The notes below the pieces were generated by a model that made no database searches, was not told the origin of the DNA, and saw nothing but the letters and a program-made list of their open reading frames with translations. Shown piece by piece: positions 56,666-64,000 of a DNA stretch of 64,000 nt (position 1 is the stretch's first letter; the number at the start of each line of letters is the position of its first letter). The position numbers and the translations under genes are program-made. The DNA is from Paenalcaligenes faecalis (GTDB taxonomy: Bacteria; Pseudomonadota; Gammaproteobacteria; Burkholderiales; Burkholderiaceae_B). Where the stretch lies: NCBI RefSeq assembly GCF_027557445.1, contig NZ_CP106841.1:310001-374000 (forward strand), in the 5' to 3' direction.

Positions 56666-57262
56666 ATGCTTGATCAAACTTGTAGATTGTTCCCAGATAT
56701 GGGTTCTCGACATGCTTCCGTATTGCGGGCAGCATTACGATTATTCAGTCAAAAAGGGTATTTTAATACGTCAGTACATGAAATTGTCGCTGCAGGTGGT
56801 GTGTCTGTTGGCTTTACCTATCATCACTTTAAAGACAAAACAGGTATTGCCCATGCGCTCTATCACCATTTATTAGGGCAAATGGACTTGCTGCTTGACT
56901 GTATAGAACAAGACAATCAGGGCGCTCAAGCTCGCTGCAAGGCCGTTATTTGTATGCTTTTTAAGCTCACAGAGGCCGAGCCAGATGCGATGGCTTTTAT
57001 TATTCATGCCAGACACCAAGAGTTTCTGCCCTCTGAAAAATCGATTTGCTCTGCCTCTGCTTTTGTACGAATGCGTCGTTTTGTTGCACAAGGAGTAGAA
57101 CGTGGCGAACTCAAGCCTATTGACCCAATGGTTGCGAGTGCATTGATGTATGGGGCGGCAATTCGTTTAATGTGTTTGCGCCTTGACGAGGTTGTTACAG
57201 AGCCTTTGTCTGATTACCTTGATGAACTGTGGCAACATACGTGGCATACGCTGGGCGCCTAA
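56666..57262 (+). CDS. TetR-family regulator of the SQR-like operon
   Basis: A 198-residue TetR regulator with helix-turn-helix at about 15-60 (SVLRAALRLFSQKGYFNTSV, then GVSVGFTYHHFKDKTGIA). The C-terminal domain is all-helical with a Cys-containing tail part (CSASAF, MCLRL). The ATG at 56666 has no ribosome site; either it is leaderless or the start is ATG 56699 (MGSRHASVL). Two copies of the palindrome AGAACGA-n4-TCGTTCT, before its own gene and before the flavoprotein gene, make it the likely repressor of both. The inducer may be a sulfur species, judging from the neighbour. Confidence 0.9.
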   Translation: MLDQTCRLFPDMGSRHASVLRAALRLFSQKGYFNTSVHEIVAAGGVSVGFTYHHFKDKTGIAHALYHHLLGQMDLLLDCIEQDNQGAQARCKAVICMLFKLTEAEPDAMAFIIHARHQEFLPSEKSICSASAFVRMRRFVAQGVERGELKPIDPMVASALMYGAAIRLMCLRLDEVVTEPLSDYLDELWQHTWHTLGA

Positions 57263-57309
57263 CTAAATTAAAGCTCTGTTATGACAGGGCTTTTTAAAGC
57301 TAAAAAATA

Positions 57310-57327
57310 AGAACGAACCCTCGTTCT
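57310..57327. promoter_or_regulatory. Second TetR operator, upstream of the SQR-like gene
   Basis: AGAACGAACCCTCGTTCT differs from the 56638 copy at one central position. It lies 17 bp before the flavoprotein start, just ahead of the TTTGGAG ribosome site, where a bound repressor would block initiation. Confidence 0.8.
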
Positions 57328-57344
57328 AACTTTGGAGTTTAGCA

Positions 57345-58535
57345 ATGGCACATCATATATTAATTATTGGCGGTGGTATTGGCGGCACAATGACCGCTAA
57401 TCATTTGATAACTAAAATGTATCCAGAGATTCGAGCAGGCAAGGTCAAAGTAACTTTGCTCTCTAACTCGCCGTGGCACTATTACAAGCCCGCTTTTATG
57501 TATGTGGCCTTTGATAGCTTTTTTAGAGACGAATTACGACGCCCCCAGCGCAGTTTATTACGTCCTGAAATTGATTTTCAGGTCGAGGAAGTCTCGCATT
57601 TTGATTTTAATAGTCAATCGGTCGAGTGCAAAAGCGGCAAAAAATTTGGCTATGACCATTTAATTATTTCCACTGGTTGTATCCCCTCCCCAGAGCGCAT
57701 AGAGGGCCTTAAAGAGGCGGGCGATCATTTCTATCAGCATGCGCCAGCACGCCAATTAGCTGACAAACTTAAAACAATCGAAAAAGGCCGCATCTTTATT
57801 ACCGTAACGTTTCCTAAGACGCATAATGTGCCGCACCAGTGTGGGATTGCTCCTATAGAAACCACTCTGATGCTAGACGAGCTGTTACGTAAACGGGGGG
57901 TGCGTGATCAAATCGAGATTGTATACACCTACCCAACCGTGTCTCAATTATTGCGTAATTGCTTATTCCTCCAAAAAGACACATGCGAGGTTTTACCGCC
58001 TATTTTTGAGCAAAAAGGAATTAAGCATCAGCGTGGCTTTACCCTAGATCGGGTTGATCCAGACCGGAAAATTGCTTATTCCGCAGAGGGCAAAGAGGAA
58101 AATTTTGATATTTTGATGGCTACCCCTCCTATTCGTGCTGTCAAAGCCGTACGAGATACAGGGGTTTCTAATGCAGCGGATGACGAAGGCTGGTTACCGA
58201 CCGATCATGAAACCATGCAGGTCATTGGTTTAAAAAATGTCTATGTATTGGGTGATACCGTGGATTTACCCGTCAGTAAAGCCGGAGGTTCTTGTCATAG
58301 CCAGTCGCCAGTGGTTGTCAATAACATCGCCTCAGAAATTCGTTTTGGACGCACGTGTGATGCGTATGAAGGTCGTGTGGTGGCGATTGCTCAGATGGGC
58401 TTAGAAAATGGTATGCCTCTTTGGTATGACTACAACGAGGACGTGAAACCAACGCCTCCAAACAAAATAGGTGGGTTGATGCGTAAAGGGTTTAATCGAG
58501 GCGCTTATTGGGCTGTTGCCCGAGGCTTAATCTAA
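57345..58535 (+). CDS. Sulfide:quinone oxidoreductase-like flavoprotein
   Basis: A 396-residue FAD-dependent oxidoreductase of the disulfide-reductase superfamily, closest in layout to SQR. FAD motif ILIIGGGIGGTMTANHL is at 5-21, HLIISTGCIPSP at 105-116, and the second FAD contact NVYVLGDTVDLPVSKAGGS at 298-316. Candidate redox cysteines are Cys166 (HQCGIAPIE) and Cys338 (GRTCDAYEG), at positions comparable to the pair in flavocytochrome-c sulfide dehydrogenase. A C-terminal amphipathic region may dock to the membrane. The partner DUF1641 gene follows, as in other SQR loci. Sulfide as substrate is inferred. Confidence 0.82.
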   Translation: MAHHILIIGGGIGGTMTANHLITKMYPEIRAGKVKVTLLSNSPWHYYKPAFMYVAFDSFFRDELRRPQRSLLRPEIDFQVEEVSHFDFNSQSVECKSGKKFGYDHLIISTGCIPSPERIEGLKEAGDHFYQHAPARQLADKLKTIEKGRIFITVTFPKTHNVPHQCGIAPIETTLMLDELLRKRGVRDQIEIVYTYPTVSQLLRNCLFLQKDTCEVLPPIFEQKGIKHQRGFTLDRVDPDRKIAYSAEGKEENFDILMATPPIRAVKAVRDTGVSNAADDEGWLPTDHETMQVIGLKNVYVLGDTVDLPVSKAGGSCHSQSPVVVNNIASEIRFGRTCDAYEGRVVAIAQMGLENGMPLWYDYNEDVKPTPPNKIGGLMRKGFNRGAYWAVARGLI

Positions 58536-58553
58536 TTGATAACGGAGACTGCC

Positions 58554-58991
58554 ATGACACATACACAAACCCCGACTGCCGCAGAATCAGCTAGCCAGCA
58601 AATTGATCAGTTATTACATGATGATGCGACGTTGATGGGCTTACAGGATTTGATCAATAAACTCGAGCCCTTAATTGCTGGTGGACGATTAAATCGCTTA
58701 GTTGACTTAGCTTCTATTGCTGCTGATCTGGTCGATATGTCTGATGCCTACATGATTGAAAAAATGGCAAAAGCAGGAGAGGAGCTAGTCGGTGGAGTCT
58801 GGTCTACTGGAAATGCGGCCCGCATGGCCAGTGCACAGGTTTCGGATATGAAAGAGACGCCTTCTATGATGGGGCTAATTCGAATGACCCGAGAGCCCGA
58901 AGTGCGCCGCGGGTTGGCCTTCTTGTTAGCTTTTGCCGGGGTAATAGGCAAGCAGCATAGTTACCAACCCTTAGACTATGATGCCGACTAA
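58554..58991 (+). CDS. DUF1641 protein
   Basis: A 145-residue protein starting at ATG 58554 (MTHTQTPTAAESASQQ); the apparent upstream extension covers the ribosome site GGAGA. The conserved DUF1641 core is residues about 85-130 (MASAQVSDMKETPSMMGLIR, then MTREPEVRRGLAFLLAF). DUF1641 proteins are encoded beside SQR-like flavoproteins and formate dehydrogenase genes; the molecular role is unknown. It begins 18 bp after the flavoprotein stop and ends the operon at a strong terminator. Confidence 0.88.
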   Translation: MTHTQTPTAAESASQQIDQLLHDDATLMGLQDLINKLEPLIAGGRLNRLVDLASIAADLVDMSDAYMIEKMAKAGEELVGGVWSTGNAARMASAQVSDMKETPSMMGLIRMTREPEVRRGLAFLLAFAGVIGKQHSYQPLDYDAD

Positions 58992-59040
58992 TTCATTGTA
59001 AATAAGTTCGCTGTTAGATACGCCTAGCGCGTTTTTGGAT

Positions 59041-59073
59041 CGTGTTTAGCCCCCTAAACACGGTCTTTTTTTT
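59041..59073 (+). terminator. Rho-independent terminator after the DUF1641 gene
   Basis: A 9-bp stem CGTGTTTAG / CTAAACACG with a 4-nt C loop is followed by a long T run. It overlaps the 3' end of the convergent ogt gene. Confidence 0.9.
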
Positions 59074-59560
59074 GCTCCCAATTTAAAAGTCGTTGTTTTA
59101 GGTTTACCCCCCATCGATAGCCGTTTAACGTCCCTGATTTGCCGATGATGCGATGACAGGGAATAAATAAGGCAATAGGGTTGTTGGCACACGCGCTAGC
59201 AACGGCTCGTGCCGCTTTAGGATTGCCGCAGCGTAAGGCCAGATCAGAGTAGCTAATCGTAGTACCGGCAGGGATTTTTTGTAACTCACGCCAAACACGT
59301 TTTTGCCATGGTGTTCCTTTGGGTTGTAGGTCTAGTTCGGACTGAATTTGACCGGACTCAACATAGCGATTGAGGGCATGGGCATAAATAGGGTGTGGTG
59401 TCGGATTTTCTGTTAAGGACGCCGCTTTGTACGATTGCTGTAAATCAAGGAGCAGGGCTTCTTTTTCAGAGCCGATGCTTAGCCAACACAACTGATTGTG
59501 TTGTGTAGCCAACAGAACTAGACCGAAGGCCGAAGGAATGAAGTGATAATCTAGGTGCAT
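59054..59560 (-). CDS. ogt: Methylated-DNA-[protein]-cysteine S-methyltransferase
   Basis: A 168-residue suicide repair protein removing methyl groups from O6-methylguanine. The acceptor Cys is in IALFIPCHRIIGKSGTLNGYRWG. The winged-helix DNA-binding part is visible as TPWQKRVWRELQKIPAGTT and YSDLALRCGNPKAARAV. N-terminal domain is short, as in Ogt. It converges on the DUF1641 gene, whose terminator lies within its last codons. Confidence 0.95.
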   Translation of the reverse strand: MHLDYHFIPSAFGLVLLATQHNQLCWLSIGSEKEALLLDLQQSYKAASLTENPTPHPIYAHALNRYVESGQIQSELDLQPKGTPWQKRVWRELQKIPAGTTISYSDLALRCGNPKAARAVASACANNPIALFIPCHRIIGKSGTLNGYRWGVNLKQRLLNWEQKKDRV

Positions 59561-59656
59561 GACGTAAAAGCTTCTACAAATAATGCTGTAGCGCGTACAA
59601 TGGTTAGCCGCTGTAAAACAGCACGGATTTGATATAGATTTTTGGGTGTATATATT

Positions 59657-60163
59657 TTGACTACAAGACGATCTAAACGTTGGGACGGTAATTTAACATC
59701 GTTGTCAGTAGACTACTTAAAAGAAGTCGTAGAAAAAATGCAGGCTTACGGCAAAACCGTACAGTTTGAATTTCCAGGCCATGCCAAAATGCCGATTTAT
59801 CAGGTAATTAATCAGCGTGGATTCAAGATGGGTTTTGATGGTAAACACCTTTTACATAGCCTAAACGAAAACGGCAACATAAGCGATGATTTATCTGCTG
59901 AGTTCACTCTAGAGCAAGTTCAAGAGGCAATGAAAAACCCTCCAGCTGCTGCTCCTCGTGCTCGAAAAAGTTCAGGGGCTGGTGCACGCCGAGCCGCTGT
60001 ACCAGATACCGTTGAGGTGGATAAGTACAACTATTTCCGTGAAAACAGAGACTGGTTGCCAGATGATATTCAGTACTATGCCGATGATATTAGTGCCATG
60101 ATGAGGTCTGGCATGAGCGCAGAACAAGCTTTTGCCAGTATTGTCGAAGAGCATTACGAATAA
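59657..60163 (+). CDS. Uncharacterised 168-residue protein with Ala/Arg-rich linker
   Basis: No family recognised. I place the start at TTG 59657 (MTTRRSKRWDGN when initiated); a TTG five codons earlier is the alternative, and there is no in-frame ATG until codon 28. Residues about 1-95 look like one small alpha/beta domain (DYLKEVVEKMQAYGKTVQFE, then MGFDGKHLLHSLNENGN). A low-complexity AAAPRARKSSGAGARRA linker follows, then an acidic, aromatic C-terminal domain (YNYFRENRDWLPDDIQYY). No signal peptide. It stands alone between ogt and a UbiB-type gene, with its own terminator. Confidence 0.7.
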   Translation: MTTRRSKRWDGNLTSLSVDYLKEVVEKMQAYGKTVQFEFPGHAKMPIYQVINQRGFKMGFDGKHLLHSLNENGNISDDLSAEFTLEQVQEAMKNPPAAAPRARKSSGAGARRAAVPDTVEVDKYNYFRENRDWLPDDIQYYADDISAMMRSGMSAEQAFASIVEEHYE

Positions 60164-60166
60164 TAA

Positions 60167-60196
60167 AAATAAAGCAGCCTAGGCTGCTTTATTTTT
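60167..60196 (+). terminator. Rho-independent terminator, perfect palindrome
   Basis: AAATAAAGCAGCCT / AGGCTGCTTTATTT is a 28-bp perfect palindrome ending in T residues, 4 bp after the stop of the preceding gene; it could act on both strands. Confidence 0.88.
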
Positions 60197-60260
60197 AGGG
60201 TGCTATGTACATCATGGCACTATAGGATGTAGAAACCTAAGTCAAATAGATGGGGAATAC

Positions 60261-61904
60261 ATGCTTGAAACAGCGATTGTGGCAGCACGAGACCGAGCTC
60301 GGCTCATTGAGATTGCAGGTGTTTTAATCAGTTTTGGTGTAGATGGCCTAGTGGATCAATTAGGACTGCGAAAACTGCTACCTCGCACACAAAAACAACA
60401 ACGTATTGATGAGCTTTCTATGCCCGAGCGACTCCGTCAGGCGATAGAGGCTCTGGGCCCGACTTATGTCAAATTAGGGCAAATCTTAGCCACTCGGCAT
60501 GATTTATTAGCTCCAGAGTGGACAACTGAACTAGAGAAACTTCATAACCATGTCACTGCGGTGCCATGGGCGCAAATTGCCCCTCAGCTTATTGAAGACC
60601 TAGGTGCCGACCCCACACAGCTATTTTTAGACTTTAATCCTGAACCGATTGCTGCGGCTTCTATGGCCCAGGTGTATAGCGCTAGATTACATGATGGTAC
60701 GGAGGTGGTGCTGAAAGTACGCCGACCTAACTTGAGTTCCACCATCGAAGCAGACCTGCGGTTGCTGAGTCATTTGGCTCATTTACTCGCGCAAAATAGT
60801 ACGGACTGGGCTCGCTTTAAGCCCGAGGAGATGGTGAGCTATTTGGCGAGCGCTATGCGAGATGAGTTGGATTTTGCTCGAGAAGGTCATAATTGTGATC
60901 AAGTTGCGGCGGCATTTGTTGATTATCCTGACATTGTATTTCCTACGATTTATTGGCAATGGACCAGCGAGCGAGTCATAGTCCAAGAATTTATGCATGG
61001 AACGAATCCGACACATGCGGCCGAATTGATAGGTAAAGGCTTAGACCCTCATCTTTTAGCAAAGCGGGGTGCTTTAGCTATATTGAAAATGATTCTTCAA
61101 GATGGGTTATTTCACGCTGACCCCCATCCTGGGAATTTACTGGCAATGGCAGGCAATCGAGTCGGTTTTATTGATTTTGGGATGGTCGGACGCCTGTCTG
61201 AGCGTCGCAAAGGGCAGCTGTTGATTCTACTGAGAGCATTAACCGAGGGACGTGGTGATGGTGTGGCCGCGATGTTGCTCTCGTGGTCGGATCAATACGA
61301 TGCTGACCCCGTACATTTAGATATGGCTGTAGAGCGATTCCTTGCTCAGCATAGTACAGGGCGCTTGCAAATTGGTCGTGCGTTGACTGATTTCATGGCT
61401 TTGGCTAGACAACAGAAAATCACCTTGCCCGCTGATTTGAGTCTGCTTTTTAAAACCTTTATTACTGCAGAAGGGGTGTTGCGACGGGTTGACCCGCAGT
61501 TGGATTTGGTGCGCTTGGCTGAACCTATGGTCATCGCAGAAATCAAGCAGCATTACGATATGTCTGCCATGAAGCAGCGTGCAACGTATTTGGCTGCGGA
61601 GTTTTACGACCTAGCTGCTGATACACCTGGTGCTATCCGTTTACTATTGCATCGTTTACGACATGGTCGTATAGGCGTAGATATGGAGTTGCGTCATTTG
61701 GATAAGGTGGCGCAATCTCTAGAAAAATCCGCAGTCCGTTTATGTGTGGCTTTGGTTACGGCCGCTTTTGCGCTGGGCTTAGCACCCCGGTTATTTGACT
61801 TGGGCCCCCTTTTGTTGGGCGTCCCGTTGTTTGCATGGATTGGACTAAGCGCAACCCTTATAGGTTGCGCCTTATTGTTGTACTGGTTGTTTAAGCCAAA
61901 GTGA
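60261..61904 (+). CDS. ABC1/UbiB-family atypical kinase
   Basis: A 547-residue protein of the AarF/ABC1/UbiB family. Family motifs in order: ALGPTYVKLGQILATRHDLL (KxGQ, about 68-87), EPIAAASMAQVYSARLHDG (Ala-rich loop), VVLKVRRPN (Lys), HADPHPGNLL near 289-298 and GFIDFGMVGRL near 304-314 (metal-binding DFG). Two C-terminal spans lie at about 492-545. UbiB supports ubiquinone synthesis, but ubiE/ubiJ are not adjacent and the length and tail fit the general ABC1 group equally well, so I give no symbol. Confidence 0.88.
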   Translation: MLETAIVAARDRARLIEIAGVLISFGVDGLVDQLGLRKLLPRTQKQQRIDELSMPERLRQAIEALGPTYVKLGQILATRHDLLAPEWTTELEKLHNHVTAVPWAQIAPQLIEDLGADPTQLFLDFNPEPIAAASMAQVYSARLHDGTEVVLKVRRPNLSSTIEADLRLLSHLAHLLAQNSTDWARFKPEEMVSYLASAMRDELDFAREGHNCDQVAAAFVDYPDIVFPTIYWQWTSERVIVQEFMHGTNPTHAAELIGKGLDPHLLAKRGALAILKMILQDGLFHADPHPGNLLAMAGNRVGFIDFGMVGRLSERRKGQLLILLRALTEGRGDGVAAMLLSWSDQYDADPVHLDMAVERFLAQHSTGRLQIGRALTDFMALARQQKITLPADLSLLFKTFITAEGVLRRVDPQLDLVRLAEPMVIAEIKQHYDMSAMKQRATYLAAEFYDLAADTPGAIRLLLHRLRHGRIGVDMELRHLDKVAQSLEKSAVRLCVALVTAAFALGLAPRLFDLGPLLLGVPLFAWIGLSATLIGCALLLYWLFKPK

Positions 61905-61911
61905 ATGTCAT

Positions 61912-62652
61912 TTAAGCCAAGCCACGATCACGCGCAATCTGAGAGCGCTCTTCTTGATTAATATAATTTTGAATGCGGATTTGTTCGGGTGTTTTTAGAT
62001 TAAAAAAAGAGCAGCCAAAGCGTTCAAGCTTTTTACCAGAGGCTAAAGTTTGGGTCTGTTGACGTACGATTTGAATATCTACAGAGACCTCTCCGACATT
62101 AGGTAAGGTTAATAGGCAGTCTGTAAATATATAGCCTTTTGTTGCATCCAAAATAGACTTCTCATCAGATATAGCGACTCCTCCTGAGCTAATGTCAAAA
62201 ATAGGAAGAGTTAATGCTGTGCTATTTGTATTTAACGTACATAACGCTGCTGTACTGCCTTTAGGTCGAACTCTAAAGCTTTCTCGACGCTGTATTCTAC
62301 GTAAAAAATTAGGAATAGGGCCTGTTAGAGCAGGTAGGCCTTCGTGGGTTGTATCAACAAGATGTTGGATCTGAAACTCAATAGAAACCTGATTAATAAT
62401 AGCCTCAAAAAAAGCATTTCCATTATCTAATATCTGCTGATTGATGGTTTGCTGGGCTGCGCTATCAATGATAATAGACTCCGTATCAAAATCAATACCA
62501 ACGAGGGTGGTTATTACAGCATTGTTTTCATTCCCACTGTGCATGCGTAATAAAACACCTTGTTTTAGTATTTCTAGCAAGAGCTGGTCAATTTCCTGAG
62601 GGGAGTCAATCCGATAAGGATCGTGTGTATTTTGATCTGATGCGTCTGACAT
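61912..62652 (-). CDS. YcgR-like protein with C-terminal PilZ domain
   Basis: A 246-residue cyclic-di-GMP effector candidate. The N-terminal YcgR-type domain (about 10-115) is followed by PilZ. The binding motif RxxxR lies in RRIQRRESFRVRP near 118-130 and D-x-S-x-x-G is FDISSGGVAI near 152-161, so c-di-GMP binding is likely retained. YcgR slows flagellar rotation in enterics; no flagellar gene is in this window. A second protein of the same type lies at the right edge in the same direction. Confidence 0.87.
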   Translation of the reverse strand: MSDASDQNTHDPYRIDSPQEIDQLLLEILKQGVLLRMHSGNENNAVITTLVGIDFDTESIIIDSAAQQTINQQILDNGNAFFEAIINQVSIEFQIQHLVDTTHEGLPALTGPIPNFLRRIQRRESFRVRPKGSTAALCTLNTNSTALTLPIFDISSGGVAISDEKSILDATKGYIFTDCLLTLPNVGEVSVDIQIVRQQTQTLASGKKLERFGCSFFNLKTPEQIRIQNYINQEERSQIARDRGLA

Positions 62653-62816
62653 GCAATAACACCATGAAATTAGTAACAGTATGAAATGCTATTATGCCAA
62701 AATATTTAGACCTTTACTGATAATCCTGTATGTAACGCGATAACATAGGTTAATCGTTGTAAAATTAACAGCAATATAGCCCTAATAAATAGGTCTATCA
62801 CATTACGGAATTTGTT

Positions 62817-63242
62817 ATGAGTTTCTTGAATTCAGTGTTATCTGCAGCCGCCTCAATGGCTTTAGGTAAGGATCAAAAAGAACAAGCCAGTTTGCTACCT
62901 GCTTTATTACAAGCGTTGAACCAATACCCTGGTGGTATTAATGGCTTAGTAGAGGCTTTTAAACAAGGTGGTTTAGGTGCAGTGGTCGCTTCGTGGATGG
63001 GACAAGGGCAAAATTTGCCTGTTGAACCCAGTCAGCTTGAGCAAGTCCTTGGCACAGGGATGCTATCTGATTTAGCCGAAAAAAGTGGTTTAACTCAAAG
63101 CTCTGTATTAAATCATTTAACTAATTTGTTACCCGTGGTGGTAGACAAGGTGTTTAGTGGCGCCGGAAATGGCACGGCTCCGGCTCAGTTAGATACTAAT
63201 GCTATCCTAAGCTCTGTATTAGGCATGTTAGCTAAAAAATAA
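62817..63242 (+). CDS. YidB-family protein (DUF937)
   Basis: A 141-residue helical protein of the YidB/DUF937 family. Typical segments are LLPALLQALNQYPGGINGLVE, AFKQGGLGAVVASWMGQGQN near 42-61 and GLTQSSVLNHLTNLLPVVVDKV near 96-117. No signal peptide; role unknown. It is transcribed between the two opposite-strand YcgR/PilZ genes, with its own terminator. Confidence 0.88.
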   Translation: MSFLNSVLSAAASMALGKDQKEQASLLPALLQALNQYPGGINGLVEAFKQGGLGAVVASWMGQGQNLPVEPSQLEQVLGTGMLSDLAEKSGLTQSSVLNHLTNLLPVVVDKVFSGAGNGTAPAQLDTNAILSSVLGMLAKK

Positions 63243-63253
63243 TGCGTGATGAT

Positions 63254-63292
63254 GCAGCACAGAATCAGGGTGTTTTGTGCTGCTTTGATTTT
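63254..63292 (+). terminator. Terminator after the YidB-like gene
   Basis: An 8-bp stem GCAGCACA (63254-63261) / TGTGCTGC (63276-63283) is followed by TTTGATTTTT, 11 bp after the stop. Confidence 0.8.
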
Positions 63293-64000
63293 TACATTAG
63301 GCCTTTTTCTTTAGCTATTAATAAACGTTGTTGCTGATTAATATAAAAATCAATACGTTGCTGTTGGGCTCGGCTTAAGTCTACAAAGGCACAGCCGATT
63401 CGTTGTATTTTTTTACTTGTGGCTAACTCTTGAAGATGATGGCGCACTACATGTAAATGAATTTCAATTTTATCGATATCGGATAAATGTAAAATACAAC
63501 CCGTTAATAACGCATCTTTTTCAAAAGACAGCGCTAAAGACGGATCTATTAAAGAAAGGCCACTGGCACTGATATCAAAAAGAGCCAGCTTTACAGGTTG
63601 ATCTAAGGGGATTGTACAGACAGGGGTTTGATGCGGCGGAGGCTGAATACGAAAGCTATTGCGGCGCTGAATTTTAAGCATATGGTCAGGCAATGCTGCC
63701 TTTAATGCTGGAATCCCTTTATAGCTGGTGGTTATGACATCTTCAAGCTGCATCTCAACATAATTAGAATCAATAATAATAGAGATCGTAAGCTGATTTG
63801 ATTCGAGAGAACCCAGTTGTTCTGACTGAGCCTGAGGATAAGATAAAAAAATCCAGTTCTCATCGAAATTAATGTCTAACACATGCGCCTTTAACAGTTC
63901 AGAGTTATCGGCATGGAGACGTACACCTAAAGATAGCTCATGGATAGAGGCTAGGGTTTGATCTATCAGATCGGTGTCAAAGGTGGTGTGTGGGTCGTAA
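63292..64000 (-). CDS. YcgR-like PilZ-domain protein, N-terminus beyond the window
   Basis: The reading frame is open to the right edge. The apparent GTG start at 63882 is not the true one, since the codons to 64000 continue the family's N-terminal domain (FDTDLIDQTLASIHELSLGV). PilZ features are IQRRNSFRIQP and FDISASGLSLI, so both c-di-GMP motifs are present. It is a diverged paralogue of the protein at 61912-62652, with shared C-terminal QRRLLIAKEKGL / SQIARDRGL-type ends. Probably only 10-15 residues are cut off. Confidence 0.85.
   Translation of the reverse strand, partial: YDPHTTFDTDLIDQTLASIHELSLGVRLHADNSELLKAHVLDINFDENWIFLSYPQAQSEQLGSLESNQLTISIIIDSNYVEMQLEDVITTSYKGIPALKAALPDHMLKIQRRNSFRIQPPPHQTPVCTIPLDQPVKLALFDISASGLSLIDPSLALSFEKDALLTGCILHLSDIDKIEIHLHVVRHHLQELATSKKIQRIGCAFVDLSRAQQQRIDFYINQQQRLLIAKEKGLM

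Overview
The window looks like a chromosomal segment of a low-to-moderate GC betaproteobacterium of the Alcaligenaceae type (inference). The basis is the housekeeping order rplM-rpsI-argC-(coiled-coil protein)-erpA-anmK-M23 peptidase-tyrS, the pmbA/darP pair, a full kynUBA tryptophan-degradation cluster and a gloB-mltD-methyltransferase-rnhA-dnaQ neighbourhood. Most genes are core genes, closely packed, with short convergent gaps closed by clear hairpin terminators. LAYOUT. 1-15.1 kb: core block (darP, pmbA, a Tat-exported TRAP binding protein, rplM-rpsI, argC, erpA, anmK, M23 peptidase, tyrS, YbhB-like, glyA, nrdR-ribD-ribE, tRNA-Ser(GGA)). 15.3-24.5 kb: a tripartite ABC export operon (outer-membrane lipoprotein, HlyD adaptor, RbbA-like double ATPase/permease, second permease) followed by a DUF3141 protein with a Lys/Ala-rich tail. 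24.6-39 kb: a TetR/FAD-oxidoreductase divergent pair with visible operators, trhO, GST, fabI, mltD, gloB, rnhA, an RND efflux pair and dnaQ. 39-46.3 kb: kynA, kynB, kynU, a TRAP binding protein, an IscB element and a Na/Pi-type transporter. 46.4-52.3 kb: a decaying TonB/ABC uptake locus whose receptor is split by an IS607-type element. 52.3-56.6 kb: a porin split by a second IscB element, then two small ACT-like proteins behind a structured leader. 56.6-64 kb: a TetR-controlled SQR-like flavoprotein with a DUF1641 partner, ogt, a UbiB-family kinase and two YcgR/PilZ proteins around a YidB-like protein. The most unusual part is 43-55 kb. It holds three transposon-encoded RNA-guided nuclease genes of two OMEGA families: two iscB copies with upstream omega-RNA regions, and one tnpB with a serine recombinase. 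All three elements lie in or against genes for envelope transport. Both IscB insertions can be undone on paper to the same 8-base sequence GTCATGAA. One sits exactly between a Shine-Dalgarno and its start codon, the other interrupts a porin in frame. The IS607 element is flanked by a 4-base repeat GAAC, and removing it restores the receptor reading frame. A second point of interest is the roughly 250-nt leader before the two ACT-like genes. It has a good sigma70 promoter, a 15-codon GTG-started ORF rich in acidic residues at its start, and three hairpins, and it looks like a leader-peptide attenuator.
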